From assembly GCA_020439925.1 (NCBI GenBank), contig JAGRPC010000010.1, positions 1-40,901 on the forward strand: a stretch of DNA of 40,901 nucleotides, read 5' to 3'. The notes below the pieces were generated by a model. That model ran no database searches, was not told where the DNA came from, and was given only the letters and a program-made list of their open reading frames with translations. The translations under genes were made by a program, and so were the position numbers. Source of the stretch: Verrucomicrobiia bacterium (GTDB lineage Bacteria; Verrucomicrobiota; Verrucomicrobiia; Verrucomicrobiales; DEV007). Below are positions 34,419 through 40,901 of this stretch, one piece after another (position 1 is the stretch's first letter; every line of letters starts with the position of its first letter).

Positions 34419-34856
34419 TTATCCCGACTTTCTCGAACCACTGGCCCGATTGATTTCGGCGACAATCGGCTTCATGCTGGAAATCACCTCTGAAACCACG
34501 GTCTCGTCTATCGAGGGAACGGCGAGACAGTTCACTTTGCTGACGAGGTCGCCCAAGAGCTGTCGGAGCGTTTCACCCTTGTTGGCCCCGGTGGGAAGAG
34601 TCCGCAGATTGACCGCCCACGCCGCTTCAAGCAGTCGGCTGCGATGCATGAGGACTTCCGCATGCCGTCCGGTCTCGATCAATCCTGAGACTTCGTGAAA
34701 GAGTGCCTCGAAACGTTCGAATTCCGGCCATTCCTCCATCATCGTTTCGGTCGCTCCAGCGACACTCTCCGGTGCTTTTCCCGAACAGCCTTCCCCGAGC
34801 ATCGAGAGCAAAGCCAGAGGGACAAGCGAAAAACGGAGAGGTTGGAGGGAATACAT
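34419..34856 (-). CDS. Small exported protein of unknown function, possible lipoprotein
   Basis: A 145-residue protein not recognised as a known family. Residues 1-22 look like an export signal, with 'LLSMLGEGCSG' ending in a Cys that could be lipidated, although the E at -2 and G at -3 make a poor lipobox. The remainder is mostly helical and acidic-to-neutral ('EWPEFERFEALFHEVSGLI', 'LLEAAWAVNL'), suggesting a small periplasmic helical domain. The ATG at 34856 is chosen because it begins the signal; the upstream frame overlaps the response regulator gene. It is transcribed divergently from that regulator across a gap of about 180 bases. Confidence 0.6.
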   Translation of the reverse strand: MYSLQPLRFSLVPLALLSMLGEGCSGKAPESVAGATETMMEEWPEFERFEALFHEVSGLIETGRHAEVLMHRSRLLEAAWAVNLRTLPTGANKGETLRQLLGDLVSKVNCLAVPSIDETVVSEVISSMKPIVAEINRASGSRKSG

Positions 34857-35038
34857 CCGAGGAAATTGGTCAAATCCGCTCCTAAGAACGACCCCAGGCG
34901 AGGGGTTCTTAGGTCTCCAAGCAGCGAAGTAACCATTCGCCATTGCAAATGCGAGGGGGGCGCAATTCACTTCATTCAAAACTGGACATCGACTCGCCGC
35001 TGTATCAGAAATGAGAATCCCTTGAACCCCCTTCACCC

Positions 35039-35863
35039 ATGTCCTTCCGCCTGCCCCACGAAGACAGCCCTCTCGACGCACCACCACTCGCGGACATGTC
35101 CGCCATCCTTGTCGTCGATGAAGATCCCGCCTTCCAGTTGGGGCTCAAGACCTTCCTCCGCGAATATGTCGGATTCGAGAAGGTCTTCATCGCCCGGAAT
35201 GGTCAGGAAGCCCTCGACTTCATCCGTGCCGAACCTTCCATCGAGGTCGTCACCCTCGACTATCGCATGCCCGGGATGAGTGGCATCGAGGTGCTGACCT
35301 CGCTGCGAACCCAGGCCAGTCGGCCCATCGCCGTACTGATGATCACCGGTCATCCTTCGGATGAACTCGAAGCCGAGTATCGGGCTCAAGGCACCGAAAT
35401 GCTCCTGACCACGCACTTCCTCACAAAGCCGGTGCAGTTCGAAAAACTCGAGCCCGTGGTGCTCGCCGCCCACGAAGAGGTCATCACCACGAAGCGTCGG
35501 CTTCGGGAGCGTGAGATCGCCGCCGCAGCGGCAAAGGACGTGGTGGAATCGGGAACCACCGAAGACGAAACCCTCTCCCCGGGACTGGCCGAACGCCTCG
35601 ACCGCCAGCTCGAGCGGCTCGACACGCTCGAGCAGGAAGTGAAGTCCCAGCGCCGCAAGTGGCGCGCCGATTTCTGGAAGCTGGCCTTCGTCGTCCTCCT
35701 TTTCTGGCTCGCCGGCCAGTTTGGCTTGTTGAAGAAGCTGAAACCGCACTGGAACGGAGTGAAAGGCTCGGTCACCCAGCAGGTCGAACAGTGGATGGCT
35801 CCAAAGCCCTCTCCATCGGCCTCCTCGGGAGAGTCGGCGAACCCGGCTTCTCCCAATCCCTGA
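35039..35863 (+). CDS. Membrane-anchored response-regulator receiver protein
   Basis: A 274-residue protein with an N-terminal CheY-like receiver and no DNA-binding domain. The phosphorylation site is D74 ('TLDYRMPGMSG'), the acidic pocket is D27/E28 ('VVDEDP'), with T104 ('MITGH') and K131 ('LTKP'). Residues about 140-205 form a charged, probably coiled-coil region, followed by one membrane helix at about 212-231 and a Pro/Ser-rich tail. The receiver would face the cytoplasm. Response regulators tethered by a C-terminal helix are uncommon. Starts at 35039 and 35096 (M20) are both possible; the first is used. No histidine kinase is adjacent, and the output is unknown. Confidence 0.85.
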   Translation: MSFRLPHEDSPLDAPPLADMSAILVVDEDPAFQLGLKTFLREYVGFEKVFIARNGQEALDFIRAEPSIEVVTLDYRMPGMSGIEVLTSLRTQASRPIAVLMITGHPSDELEAEYRAQGTEMLLTTHFLTKPVQFEKLEPVVLAAHEEVITTKRRLREREIAAAAAKDVVESGTTEDETLSPGLAERLDRQLERLDTLEQEVKSQRRKWRADFWKLAFVVLLFWLAGQFGLLKKLKPHWNGVKGSVTQQVEQWMAPKPSPSASSGESANPASPNP

Positions 35864-35929
35864 GGCGAAAATCGCGTCCCTCGATTTCTCTCCGCATGGT
35901 GCGATCCGATCGGTCGTCGGACTTCGACC

Positions 35930-36670
35930 ATGGGCGCATCCCGCGACAACTTCGTCAAATATCCACGTACCCCGCACCTCTTCGGATCGCGGGGCACGGA
36001 TGATGACAAGCACCTCGGTGCGAAGGCTTCGGCGGCTTTCATTTCCGACCCCTCGCTGATCGTCGAAGAAAAGCTCGACGGTACCAATGTGGGGATCCAT
36101 TTCCTCGCAAACGGGCGGCTTTTCCTGCAATGCCGTGGCCATGAGATTACCGAAGGCATGCACCCGCAGTATGATCTCTTCAAGCAATGGGCCGCGGTGA
36201 AACGCACGGTCCTGGAGTCGATGCTGGAGGACCGCTACATCCTCTTCGGCGAATGGCTCTACGCGAAACACAGCGTTCGCTACCTCGCCCTGCCGCACTA
36301 CTTCTTCGAATTCGACATTTACGACAAGGAGGCGGGTGTTTTCCTCTCGTTGGAACGCCGCCTGGAACGACTGGAAGGAACCGGTGTCGAGACCGTGCCG
36401 GTGATTCATCGAGGCCCCCTGACCGAGACGGTGCTTGAATCCCTCATCGGTGAATCGGCCTTCGGTGCCGTTTTTGAACATTCACCAAGCGGCACCGCAG
36501 ACTCGCGAATGGAGGGACTCTACCTGCGCACCGAGGCGGATAGCATCGTCACGGGTCGGGCCAAAAAGGTGCGTCCGGAATTTGTCGAGAAGATCAAGCA
36601 GAGTCAGCACTGGCAATATCGCACCATGGTGCCGAACGAACTCCTTCCCGGAACCAACCTGTGGTCATGA
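35930..36670 (+). CDS. ATP-dependent RNA ligase
   Basis: A 246-residue nucleotidyltransferase of the RNA ligase family. Motif I is '[10 protein letters not shown]' with K48 as the AMP-accepting lysine, motif III includes E108 in 'FGEW', motif IIIa is 'FFEFDIYD', motif IV has E195 in 'MEGLYLR', and motif V is 'AKKVR' (K212/K213). The 'TPHLFGS' N-terminus is typical of bacterial ligases paired with end-healing enzymes. It seals 5'-phosphate to 3'-OH RNA ends. Its TGA overlaps the ATG of the HD-Pnk gene (ATGA at 36667-36670), giving a coupled repair pair. The start at 35930 yields a protein without extra N-terminal domains. Confidence 0.9.
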   Translation: MGASRDNFVKYPRTPHLFGSRGTDDDKHLGAKASAAFISDPSLIVEEKLDGTNVGIHFLANGRLFLQCRGHEITEGMHPQYDLFKQWAAVKRTVLESMLEDRYILFGEWLYAKHSVRYLALPHYFFEFDIYDKEAGVFLSLERRLERLEGTGVETVPVIHRGPLTETVLESLIGESAFGAVFEHSPSGTADSRMEGLYLRTEADSIVTGRAKKVRPEFVEKIKQSQHWQYRTMVPNELLPGTNLWS

Positions 36671-37797
36671 AATCGATCACCTCACCATGGCAACGGCTGA
36701 TCGCCTCCGACGATTCTGCGATCCTTGAATGGGCCGCGGCTCAGCCATGGGCCGAGTCGATGCGCAGCTGCGCCCAGGACGCCGTATGGCATCCCGAGGG
36801 AGACGTCTGGACCCACACCTCCATGGTTTTCGAACAGGTGCGCGAACTCGACGACTACGGTGGACTCGATCGCTCCGACCAGATCGCGCTGCTCTTCACC
36901 GCGCTTCTTCACGACAGCGGAAAACCGAAAACAACGAGGCCCGATCCCGAAACTGGCCGCCTTCGATCACCCAAGCATTCCCTTGCCGGTGCGCACATCG
37001 CCCGCGAAGTGCTGCGCGACCTCGCCTGTCCACTCGCGGAACGCGAGGCCATCGTCGCTCTCGTGCGCTACCATGGCCGGCCACCCTACCTGCTCGAGTC
37101 CGGGAATCCCGAACATGAGGTCATCCGCCTTTCCTGGCTGTTGAACAATCGCCAGCTTCATCGCTTCGCCCTAGCCGACACGCGAGGTCGGGATCGCAGC
37201 GAGGATTCGCGGCCGGAGGAGGCGCTGCACCTCTGGCGCGACCTCGCCGCTGAGATGAATTGCCTCGATGGCCCCTACCCCTTCGCAAATGACCAGGCCC
37301 GCTTTCTTTTCCATCGCGGCGAACTCTCGAGCCTGCACTACACTCCGCACGATTCCCGCTCCTGCACCGTCATGATGATGAGTGGACTGCCCGGTGCCGG
37401 AAAGGACACCTGGCTGGCACGCCATCGCCCCGGTTTGCCCGTCCTCTCTCTCGACAGCCTGCGCGAAGAACTCGACATCGCGCCGGAGGAGAACCAGGGA
37501 CGAGTCGCCCAGGCCGCCCAGGCCCGCGCCCGTGAGTGGCTCGCCGCCGGTAATTCCTTCGCTTTCAACGCGACCAATCTCACCGCATCGATGCGGAGCC
37601 GGTGGGTCGATCTCTTCCACGCCTATGGCGCGAGGACCGAAATCGTCTATATCGAACCGGCCCTGGCGACCGTCGCGAGGCAGAACCGGGAACGCGAGGC
37701 AGTGGTGCCGGAATCGGTGATGTCCCGGCTCCTCGCCAAGCTCGAGGTACCCACGCTGGCCGAAGCCCATTCGGTGACCTGGGTCGAGGACTTCTAA
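36667..37797 (+). CDS. HD-Pnk: HD phosphoesterase fused to polynucleotide 5'-kinase
   Basis: A 376-residue end-healing enzyme. Residues about 1-200 are an HD domain with H42, H50, H82-D83 ('LLHDSGKP'), H110 and H136 as metal-site candidates, expected to remove 2',3'-cyclic phosphates or 3'-phosphates. Residues about 230-376 are a P-loop kinase with Walker A '[11 protein letters not shown]' (K246), '[10 protein letters not shown]' and 'FNATNLT', as in Pnk proteins that phosphorylate 5'-OH ends. This matches the characterised Runella HD-Pnk type. The ATG at 36667 is preferred to the GTG at 36661 because it forms the ATGA overlap with the ligase stop. Substrates are probably RNAs cut by ribotoxins or nucleases. 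Confidence 0.9.
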   Translation: MKSITSPWQRLIASDDSAILEWAAAQPWAESMRSCAQDAVWHPEGDVWTHTSMVFEQVRELDDYGGLDRSDQIALLFTALLHDSGKPKTTRPDPETGRLRSPKHSLAGAHIAREVLRDLACPLAEREAIVALVRYHGRPPYLLESGNPEHEVIRLSWLLNNRQLHRFALADTRGRDRSEDSRPEEALHLWRDLAAEMNCLDGPYPFANDQARFLFHRGELSSLHYTPHDSRSCTVMMMSGLPGAGKDTWLARHRPGLPVLSLDSLREELDIAPEENQGRVAQAAQARAREWLAAGNSFAFNATNLTASMRSRWVDLFHAYGARTEIVYIEPALATVARQNREREAVVPESVMSRLLAKLEVPTLAEAHSVTWVEDF

Positions 37798-37817
37798 TCG
37801 CTCCGCGATTTTATAAT
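37796..37817 (+). promoter_or_regulatory. Small hairpin overlapping the hd-pnk stop, and a TATAAT box
   Basis: AATCGC (37796-37801) and GCGATT (37805-37810) form a six-base stem with a three-base loop and a short T-run, a weak terminator. A consensus TATAAT follows at 37812-37817, but no good -35 hexamer stands 16-18 bases upstream. It may drive the small gene at 37878. Confidence 0.35.
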
Positions 37818-37877
37818 CGCCCGATAAGGGAAAAGATCGAACAGTGGAGACGTTTTCCACTCCAAGACTCCAGCTCC

Positions 37878-38273
37878 ATGAATCCAGATTCGCACGATCC
37901 CTCTTCTCAAGGTCCCGGGCCCGAGACGCCCCGAAGCACCCAGGAAAAGCTCGACGATCTCTCCCGCACCCTCACCGATGCCATTCTCAAGGGAGGTCGC
38001 GACGCCAAACGCGCCTTCGACGACGGGATGCCGAAGGTGAAATCCGAATTCGCCCGGGGCCTCCATGATGTTGCCTATGCCGTCGGCTATGCCGCGACCT
38101 TTGGTGCCGCACTGATGAGGGAGGCCACCCCGGACGCCCTTCGCGACGGTCTACGAGCGGGTGCATCCTCGGGTCGCAAGGCCGCGGAAGAAGTGATGCG
38201 CCAGCGCCGTGAAAAGGCAGAGCGCCAGTCGACGACGGACGGACCAAGCGACGTTGAGGGCGCCTGGGCGTGA
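37878..38273 (+). CDS. Small protein of unknown function
   Basis: A 131-residue protein not recognised as a known family. The N-terminal 25 residues are Pro/Ser-rich, the middle (about 25-60) is charged and helical, residues about 60-80 ('DVAYAVGYAATFGAALM') form an amphipathic or weakly hydrophobic segment, and the C-terminus is basic and acidic in patches. No signal peptide is evident. It may be a small membrane-associated or DNA/RNA-associated protein. It follows hd-pnk by 80 bases, with a TATAAT box and a hairpin (AGTGGA/TCCACT, 37843-37861) in the leader, and may be expressed separately. The ATG at 37878 gives the first sensible start. Confidence 0.6.
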   Translation: MNPDSHDPSSQGPGPETPRSTQEKLDDLSRTLTDAILKGGRDAKRAFDDGMPKVKSEFARGLHDVAYAVGYAATFGAALMREATPDALRDGLRAGASSGRKAAEEVMRQRREKAERQSTTDGPSDVEGAWA

Positions 38274-38319
38274 CTCAAACGACGAGCCGGGTCAGACAGG
38301 CTTCCCGTTCTTCTTCACG

Positions 38320-39306
38320 TCACGGGACCACGGCCACCTTCTCGAGCGTGAGCGTTTCACTGCCAACCGGAGGAAAGGTCACGCTCCCGGTTGCGGCCCA
38401 CTCCGTTCCGCGCTTCAGCGTTTCCTGGAATCCGAGCCCACTCATGGACACCGTGCTGTGCCCGAGGGCGGTGTGGAAGACGCGTCCTTTGCCGTAAGGA
38501 ATCACCATGAGAAGAGGTTCCCATTCGCCCGAGCCGCCCTTGTCTTCCGCAGAAAACGCCGCGCCTAGCACGGTGACACTCTTGGCCGGGCCTCGCAGGC
38601 GATCATAGAGTTCGTCCTGGGCATGAAGCCATTTCGAGGGGAGACCTTTCACGATCGGGTGGGAGCCGTCCTGGATTTCGAGAACAAATTCGTGCTGCTG
38701 CCCGTGTGACCCTCCTCGTCCCGCCGTGGGATCGAAGGTCCATTTGCCCTCCCGCTTGCGCAGGTAGGGGCCTGAAAGTTCGCTACGGCCTCCCCATCCG
38801 CCGACGCCGATCATTTCGTTGTAGGCGGCCCACTCCGGAAAGGAATTGTTCGCCGCATGGACCGAAACGAAGCCGCCACCGTTTTTCACGTAGGTTTCCA
38901 GAGCTGCGCGCACCGGGTCCGGCCAGGTCTCGCCGTTGTAGTTGGAGACGACGACATCGTAGGCGGCAAAATCCGGTTTCCACGCGGCCCACGCGTCCAC
39001 ACCCGCCTTCTTGTGCTCCGCCACCCGTGCTTCCCATTCCTTCATCGCGGCGGCGAACTTCGCCTTGGCCGCGTCATCGGGATTTTGGGGAGCCCTCGGT
39101 GCCTTGGGGGCTGCGGCGGGGGAGGTCGACACCGCCACCTCAAAACGTCCGGACTTTTCGAGAATGGAAACCAGGAGCGGACTGGTTTCCTGCCAGGCGT
39201 GGTTGTTCTGTCCGTCGACCAGGAGAACCTTGACTTTATCGGCCGCCGTGAGCGGAAAAAGCAGCCCGGAAAGAGACAGGGCGAAGAGCAGGGATAAGCG
39301 CGTCAT
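38320..39306 (-). CDS. Exported ThuA-domain protein
   Basis: A 328-residue ThuA-like protein with an N-terminal signal peptide (about 1-21, ending 'LTAADK'). ThuA domains have a glutamine-amidotransferase-like fold and are linked to trehalose and other keto-sugar metabolism. Family features are '[12 protein letters not shown]', '[12 protein letters not shown]', '[17 protein letters not shown]' and '[11 protein letters not shown]'. An Ala/Pro/Lys-rich insert lies at about 60-105. It is likely periplasmic and may process an oxidised sugar; the DUF1080/heme protein at 454-4239 belongs to the same metabolic theme. It is divergent from the aroE-like gene, with a 130-base gap. Confidence 0.9.
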   Translation of the reverse strand: MTRLSLLFALSLSGLLFPLTAADKVKVLLVDGQNNHAWQETSPLLVSILEKSGRFEVAVSTSPAAAPKAPRAPQNPDDAAKAKFAAAMKEWEARVAEHKKAGVDAWAAWKPDFAAYDVVVSNYNGETWPDPVRAALETYVKNGGGFVSVHAANNSFPEWAAYNEMIGVGGWGGRSELSGPYLRKREGKWTFDPTAGRGGSHGQQHEFVLEIQDGSHPIVKGLPSKWLHAQDELYDRLRGPAKSVTVLGAAFSAEDKGGSGEWEPLLMVIPYGKGRVFHTALGHSTVSMSGLGFQETLKRGTEWAATGSVTFPPVGSETLTLEKVAVVP

Positions 39307-39436
39307 GGAGGCACCCTAGCGAAACCCGCCCCGGTCTGAAAAGGACGGACTTGCGCAAATTCCGGGGCGAAACGCTTGCGTTCCCCCTCGTCTCCTCTTT
39401 CTTGAAGCCTTTCAGCCCCGTCACAACCGCCCACCG

Positions 39437-40321
39437 ATGCCCAAGGAACTCAATTTCAAACAGGAACTCGTCGGCTGCTTCGGATTTCCCGTCGCCGAGA
39501 ATCCCACCCAGGCGATGATCGAACCGGCCTTCCGCGCCATGGGCCTGGACTGGAGATACCTCACCCTGGAAGTGAGGCCGGAGGATCTCCCCGCCGCCGT
39601 GGCCGGTGCCCGCGCCTTCGGCTTCCGCGGTTTCAACTGCACCATTCCCCACAAGGTTGAGGTGATCAAGCATCTGGACGGACTCGGTGAATCGGCCTCT
39701 CTCATGGGGGCGGTGAATTGTGTCGTCAATCGCGAGGGTCGTTTCATCGGGGAAAACACGGACGGAAAGGGCTTCGTCTCAAGCTTCCGGGAACTGGCCG
39801 ATCCGGCGGGCAAATCCCTCGTGCTGCTCGGAGCGGGCGGTGCAGCCAGGGCCATTGGCGTAGAAATGGCGCTGGCGGGTTGCCGATCCATCACCCTGGT
39901 GAATCGGAGCGAAACGCGGGGGCGCGACCTCGAGGAACTCTTTTCCGGGCCACTCCGGGACGCTGTCCGCGCCACAGGCGGACCAGAGTTGGAGGTGAAC
40001 TACATTTGCTGGAAAGGAGACTTCGAAGTCCCGGAGGGCACGGAGATCGTCGTCAACGCCACCTCCATCGGACTGTTTCCCGATGTGGATGCCCGCATCG
40101 CGCTCTCCATGGATTCCATCTCCGCGGACATGATCGTCGCCGATGTCATCCCCAACCCGCCCGAGACCCGTCTCGTCCGCGAGGCCCGCGAGAAGGGTTG
40201 CCGCGTGATCGACGGCCTGGGGATGCTCGTGGCCCAAGGAGTCATCGGAATCGAATACTGGACCGGACGAACCCCGGACGCCGGCGTGATGCGACGCGGA
40301 CTGGAGGAGGTTTTTGCCTGA
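39437..40321 (+). CDS. aroE: Shikimate dehydrogenase family protein
   Basis: A 294-residue AroE-family enzyme that reduces 3-dehydroshikimate with NADPH in aromatic amino acid synthesis. Catalytic K73 is in 'CTIPHK', D109 in 'ENTDGKG', N94 in 'GAVNCV' and the nucleotide loop is 'LGAGGAARAI'. The substrate-binding N-terminal motif usually contains S-x-S before the His-Asn segment; here the corresponding stretch reads 'AENPTQAMIEPAF', so the shikimate-contacting serines are replaced. It may be a lineage variant of AroE or a paralogue acting on quinate or another substrate. It starts divergently from the ThuA gene; miaB follows after 93 bases. Confidence 0.87.
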   Translation: MPKELNFKQELVGCFGFPVAENPTQAMIEPAFRAMGLDWRYLTLEVRPEDLPAAVAGARAFGFRGFNCTIPHKVEVIKHLDGLGESASLMGAVNCVVNREGRFIGENTDGKGFVSSFRELADPAGKSLVLLGAGGAARAIGVEMALAGCRSITLVNRSETRGRDLEELFSGPLRDAVRATGGPELEVNYICWKGDFEVPEGTEIVVNATSIGLFPDVDARIALSMDSISADMIVADVIPNPPETRLVREAREKGCRVIDGLGMLVAQGVIGIEYWTGRTPDAGVMRRGLEEVFA

Positions 40322-40351
40322 ATCCCTCGCCCGGCAGGAGCGCATCCCTTC

Positions 40352-40380
40352 TTGTTTCTGCCGAGAATCACGACTAGATT
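40352..40380 (+). promoter_or_regulatory. Predicted sigma70-type promoter of miaB
   Basis: TTGTTT (40352-40357) and TAGATT (40375-40380) are separated by 17 bases, about 34 bases upstream of miaB. The same TAGATT -10 occurs in the rplM promoter. Confidence 0.45.
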
Positions 40381-40414
40381 CCGCCCCTCGCGTCCGGCGC
40401 GGGTCCCTTTTGCT

Positions 40415-40901
40415 ATGCCGAAAGTTTACTTCAGAACCTTTGGATGCCAGATGAACGAGCGCGACTCCGAGCAGGTCGCCCAGATGTTCGTCGAGCGCGG
40501 GTTCACGATCACTTCCCATCCCGATGACGCCGATGTCCTTCTCATGAACACCTGTTCGGTGCGCGACCAGGCCGAGCAGAAGGCGCTCGGCAACATGCGC
40601 CACCTTGGAAAGTTCCAGAAGCGCAATCCTCGCCTCGTTTTCGGGATGATGGGCTGCATGGCGCAGAGCCGGGGCGAACAGCTTCTCGAGGAAGTCCCCC
40701 ATCTCGACCTCGTCGCCGGGACGCAGAAATACCATCGCGTCGTCGACCACTGCGTCGAGTTGATGCGTGCTAAGGAGGAGTCCGAAATGGACGACCTGCG
40801 GCGTCCCATCGTGGATATCGACGTGGAGGAAGGCTCGCAGAACACGATCCGGGACCACGTCGCTAAAGAACACGGTGTGAGCGAATTCGTCAGCATCATG
40901 C
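40415..40901 (+). CDS. miaB: tRNA-2-methylthio-N6-dimethylallyladenosine synthase (3' end outside window)
   Basis: The first 162 codons of MiaB, a radical-SAM methylthiotransferase that modifies A37 of tRNAs. The N-terminal UPF0004 domain is present with its three cluster cysteines C11 ('TFGCQMNE'), C47 ('NTCSVRD') and C81 ('GMMGCMAQ'). The radical-SAM CxxxCxxC site and the TRAM domain lie beyond the window edge. It is in the same orientation as the aroE-like gene but has its own predicted promoter. The ATG at 40415 gives the family-typical N-terminus 'KVYFRTFGCQMNERDS'. Confidence 0.95.
   Translation, partial: MPKVYFRTFGCQMNERDSEQVAQMFVERGFTITSHPDDADVLLMNTCSVRDQAEQKALGNMRHLGKFQKRNPRLVFGMMGCMAQSRGEQLLEEVPHLDLVAGTQKYHRVVDHCVELMRAKEESEMDDLRRPIVDIDVEEGSQNTIRDHVAKEHGVSEFVSIM

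Noticed and set aside
1..40901. CRISPR array, insertion sequence or prophage
   Set aside because: No regularly spaced repeats, transposase, integrase or phage structural gene was recognised.

Overview
The window comes from a GC-rich bacterial chromosome, most likely a member of the Verrucomicrobiota. The best clue is the large secreted protein at 454-4239, which ends in the propeller-plus-CxxCH cytochrome arrangement characteristic of the Planctomycetes-Verrucomicrobia group and begins with a DUF1080 domain. A fused RpiB-GlyA protein, a TPR-secretin resembling the Akkermansia pilus-like secretin, a ThuA-domain secreted protein and the near absence of Shine-Dalgarno sequences fit that placement. 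The assignment is inference from gene content; no 16S rRNA or phylogenetic marker set could be compared.

Layout. 1-385: 3' part of a PIN-domain (VapC-type) gene. 454-9168: a tight plus-strand run of five genes (DUF1080/heme protein, DUF58, TgpA-like transglutaminase, TPR protein, serine hydrolase). 9225-11538: minus-strand RpiB-GlyA fusion and a low-molecular-weight phosphatase. 11684-14938: plus-strand EIIA-type protein, argS and a MoxR ATPase. 15077-16252: secreted trypsin-like protease. 16271-17725: orphan polysaccharide pyruvyl transferase in AT-richer surroundings. 18018-18854: rplM-rpsI with promoter and terminator. 18939-21808 (minus): glycosyltransferase, PlcP-like metallophosphoesterase and PhoU. 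21809-22527: a non-coding, partly AT-rich gap. 22528-26800 (minus): korA-korB and a GntP permease. 26946-32690 (minus): secretin and a TolB/M28/PDZ peptidase. 32803-34274 (plus): gluQ-type synthetase, Rieske protein and tRNA-Ser(GCU). 34419-34856 (minus): a small probable lipoprotein. 35039-38273 (plus): membrane-tethered response regulator, RNA ligase, HD-Pnk and a small unknown protein. 38320-39306 (minus): ThuA protein. 39437 to the end (plus): aroE-like gene and the start of miaB.

How the genes work together. Three modules stand out. (1) agt-plcP-phoU looks like a phosphate-linked lipid-remodelling operon: phospholipid headgroup removal, re-glycosylation of the resulting diacylglycerol, and a phosphate-signalling regulator translationally coupled to it. 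(2) rnl/hd-pnk is a compact RNA-repair cassette with end-healing and end-sealing enzymes coupled by an ATGA overlap. (3) The DUF1080-jelly-roll-propeller-cytochrome polypeptide could join oxidation and cleavage of a glycoside on one secreted chain. MoxR, DUF58 and TgpA-like genes, normally contiguous, are present but split by about 6.5 kb. No CRISPR array, insertion sequence, prophage or rRNA gene was seen.
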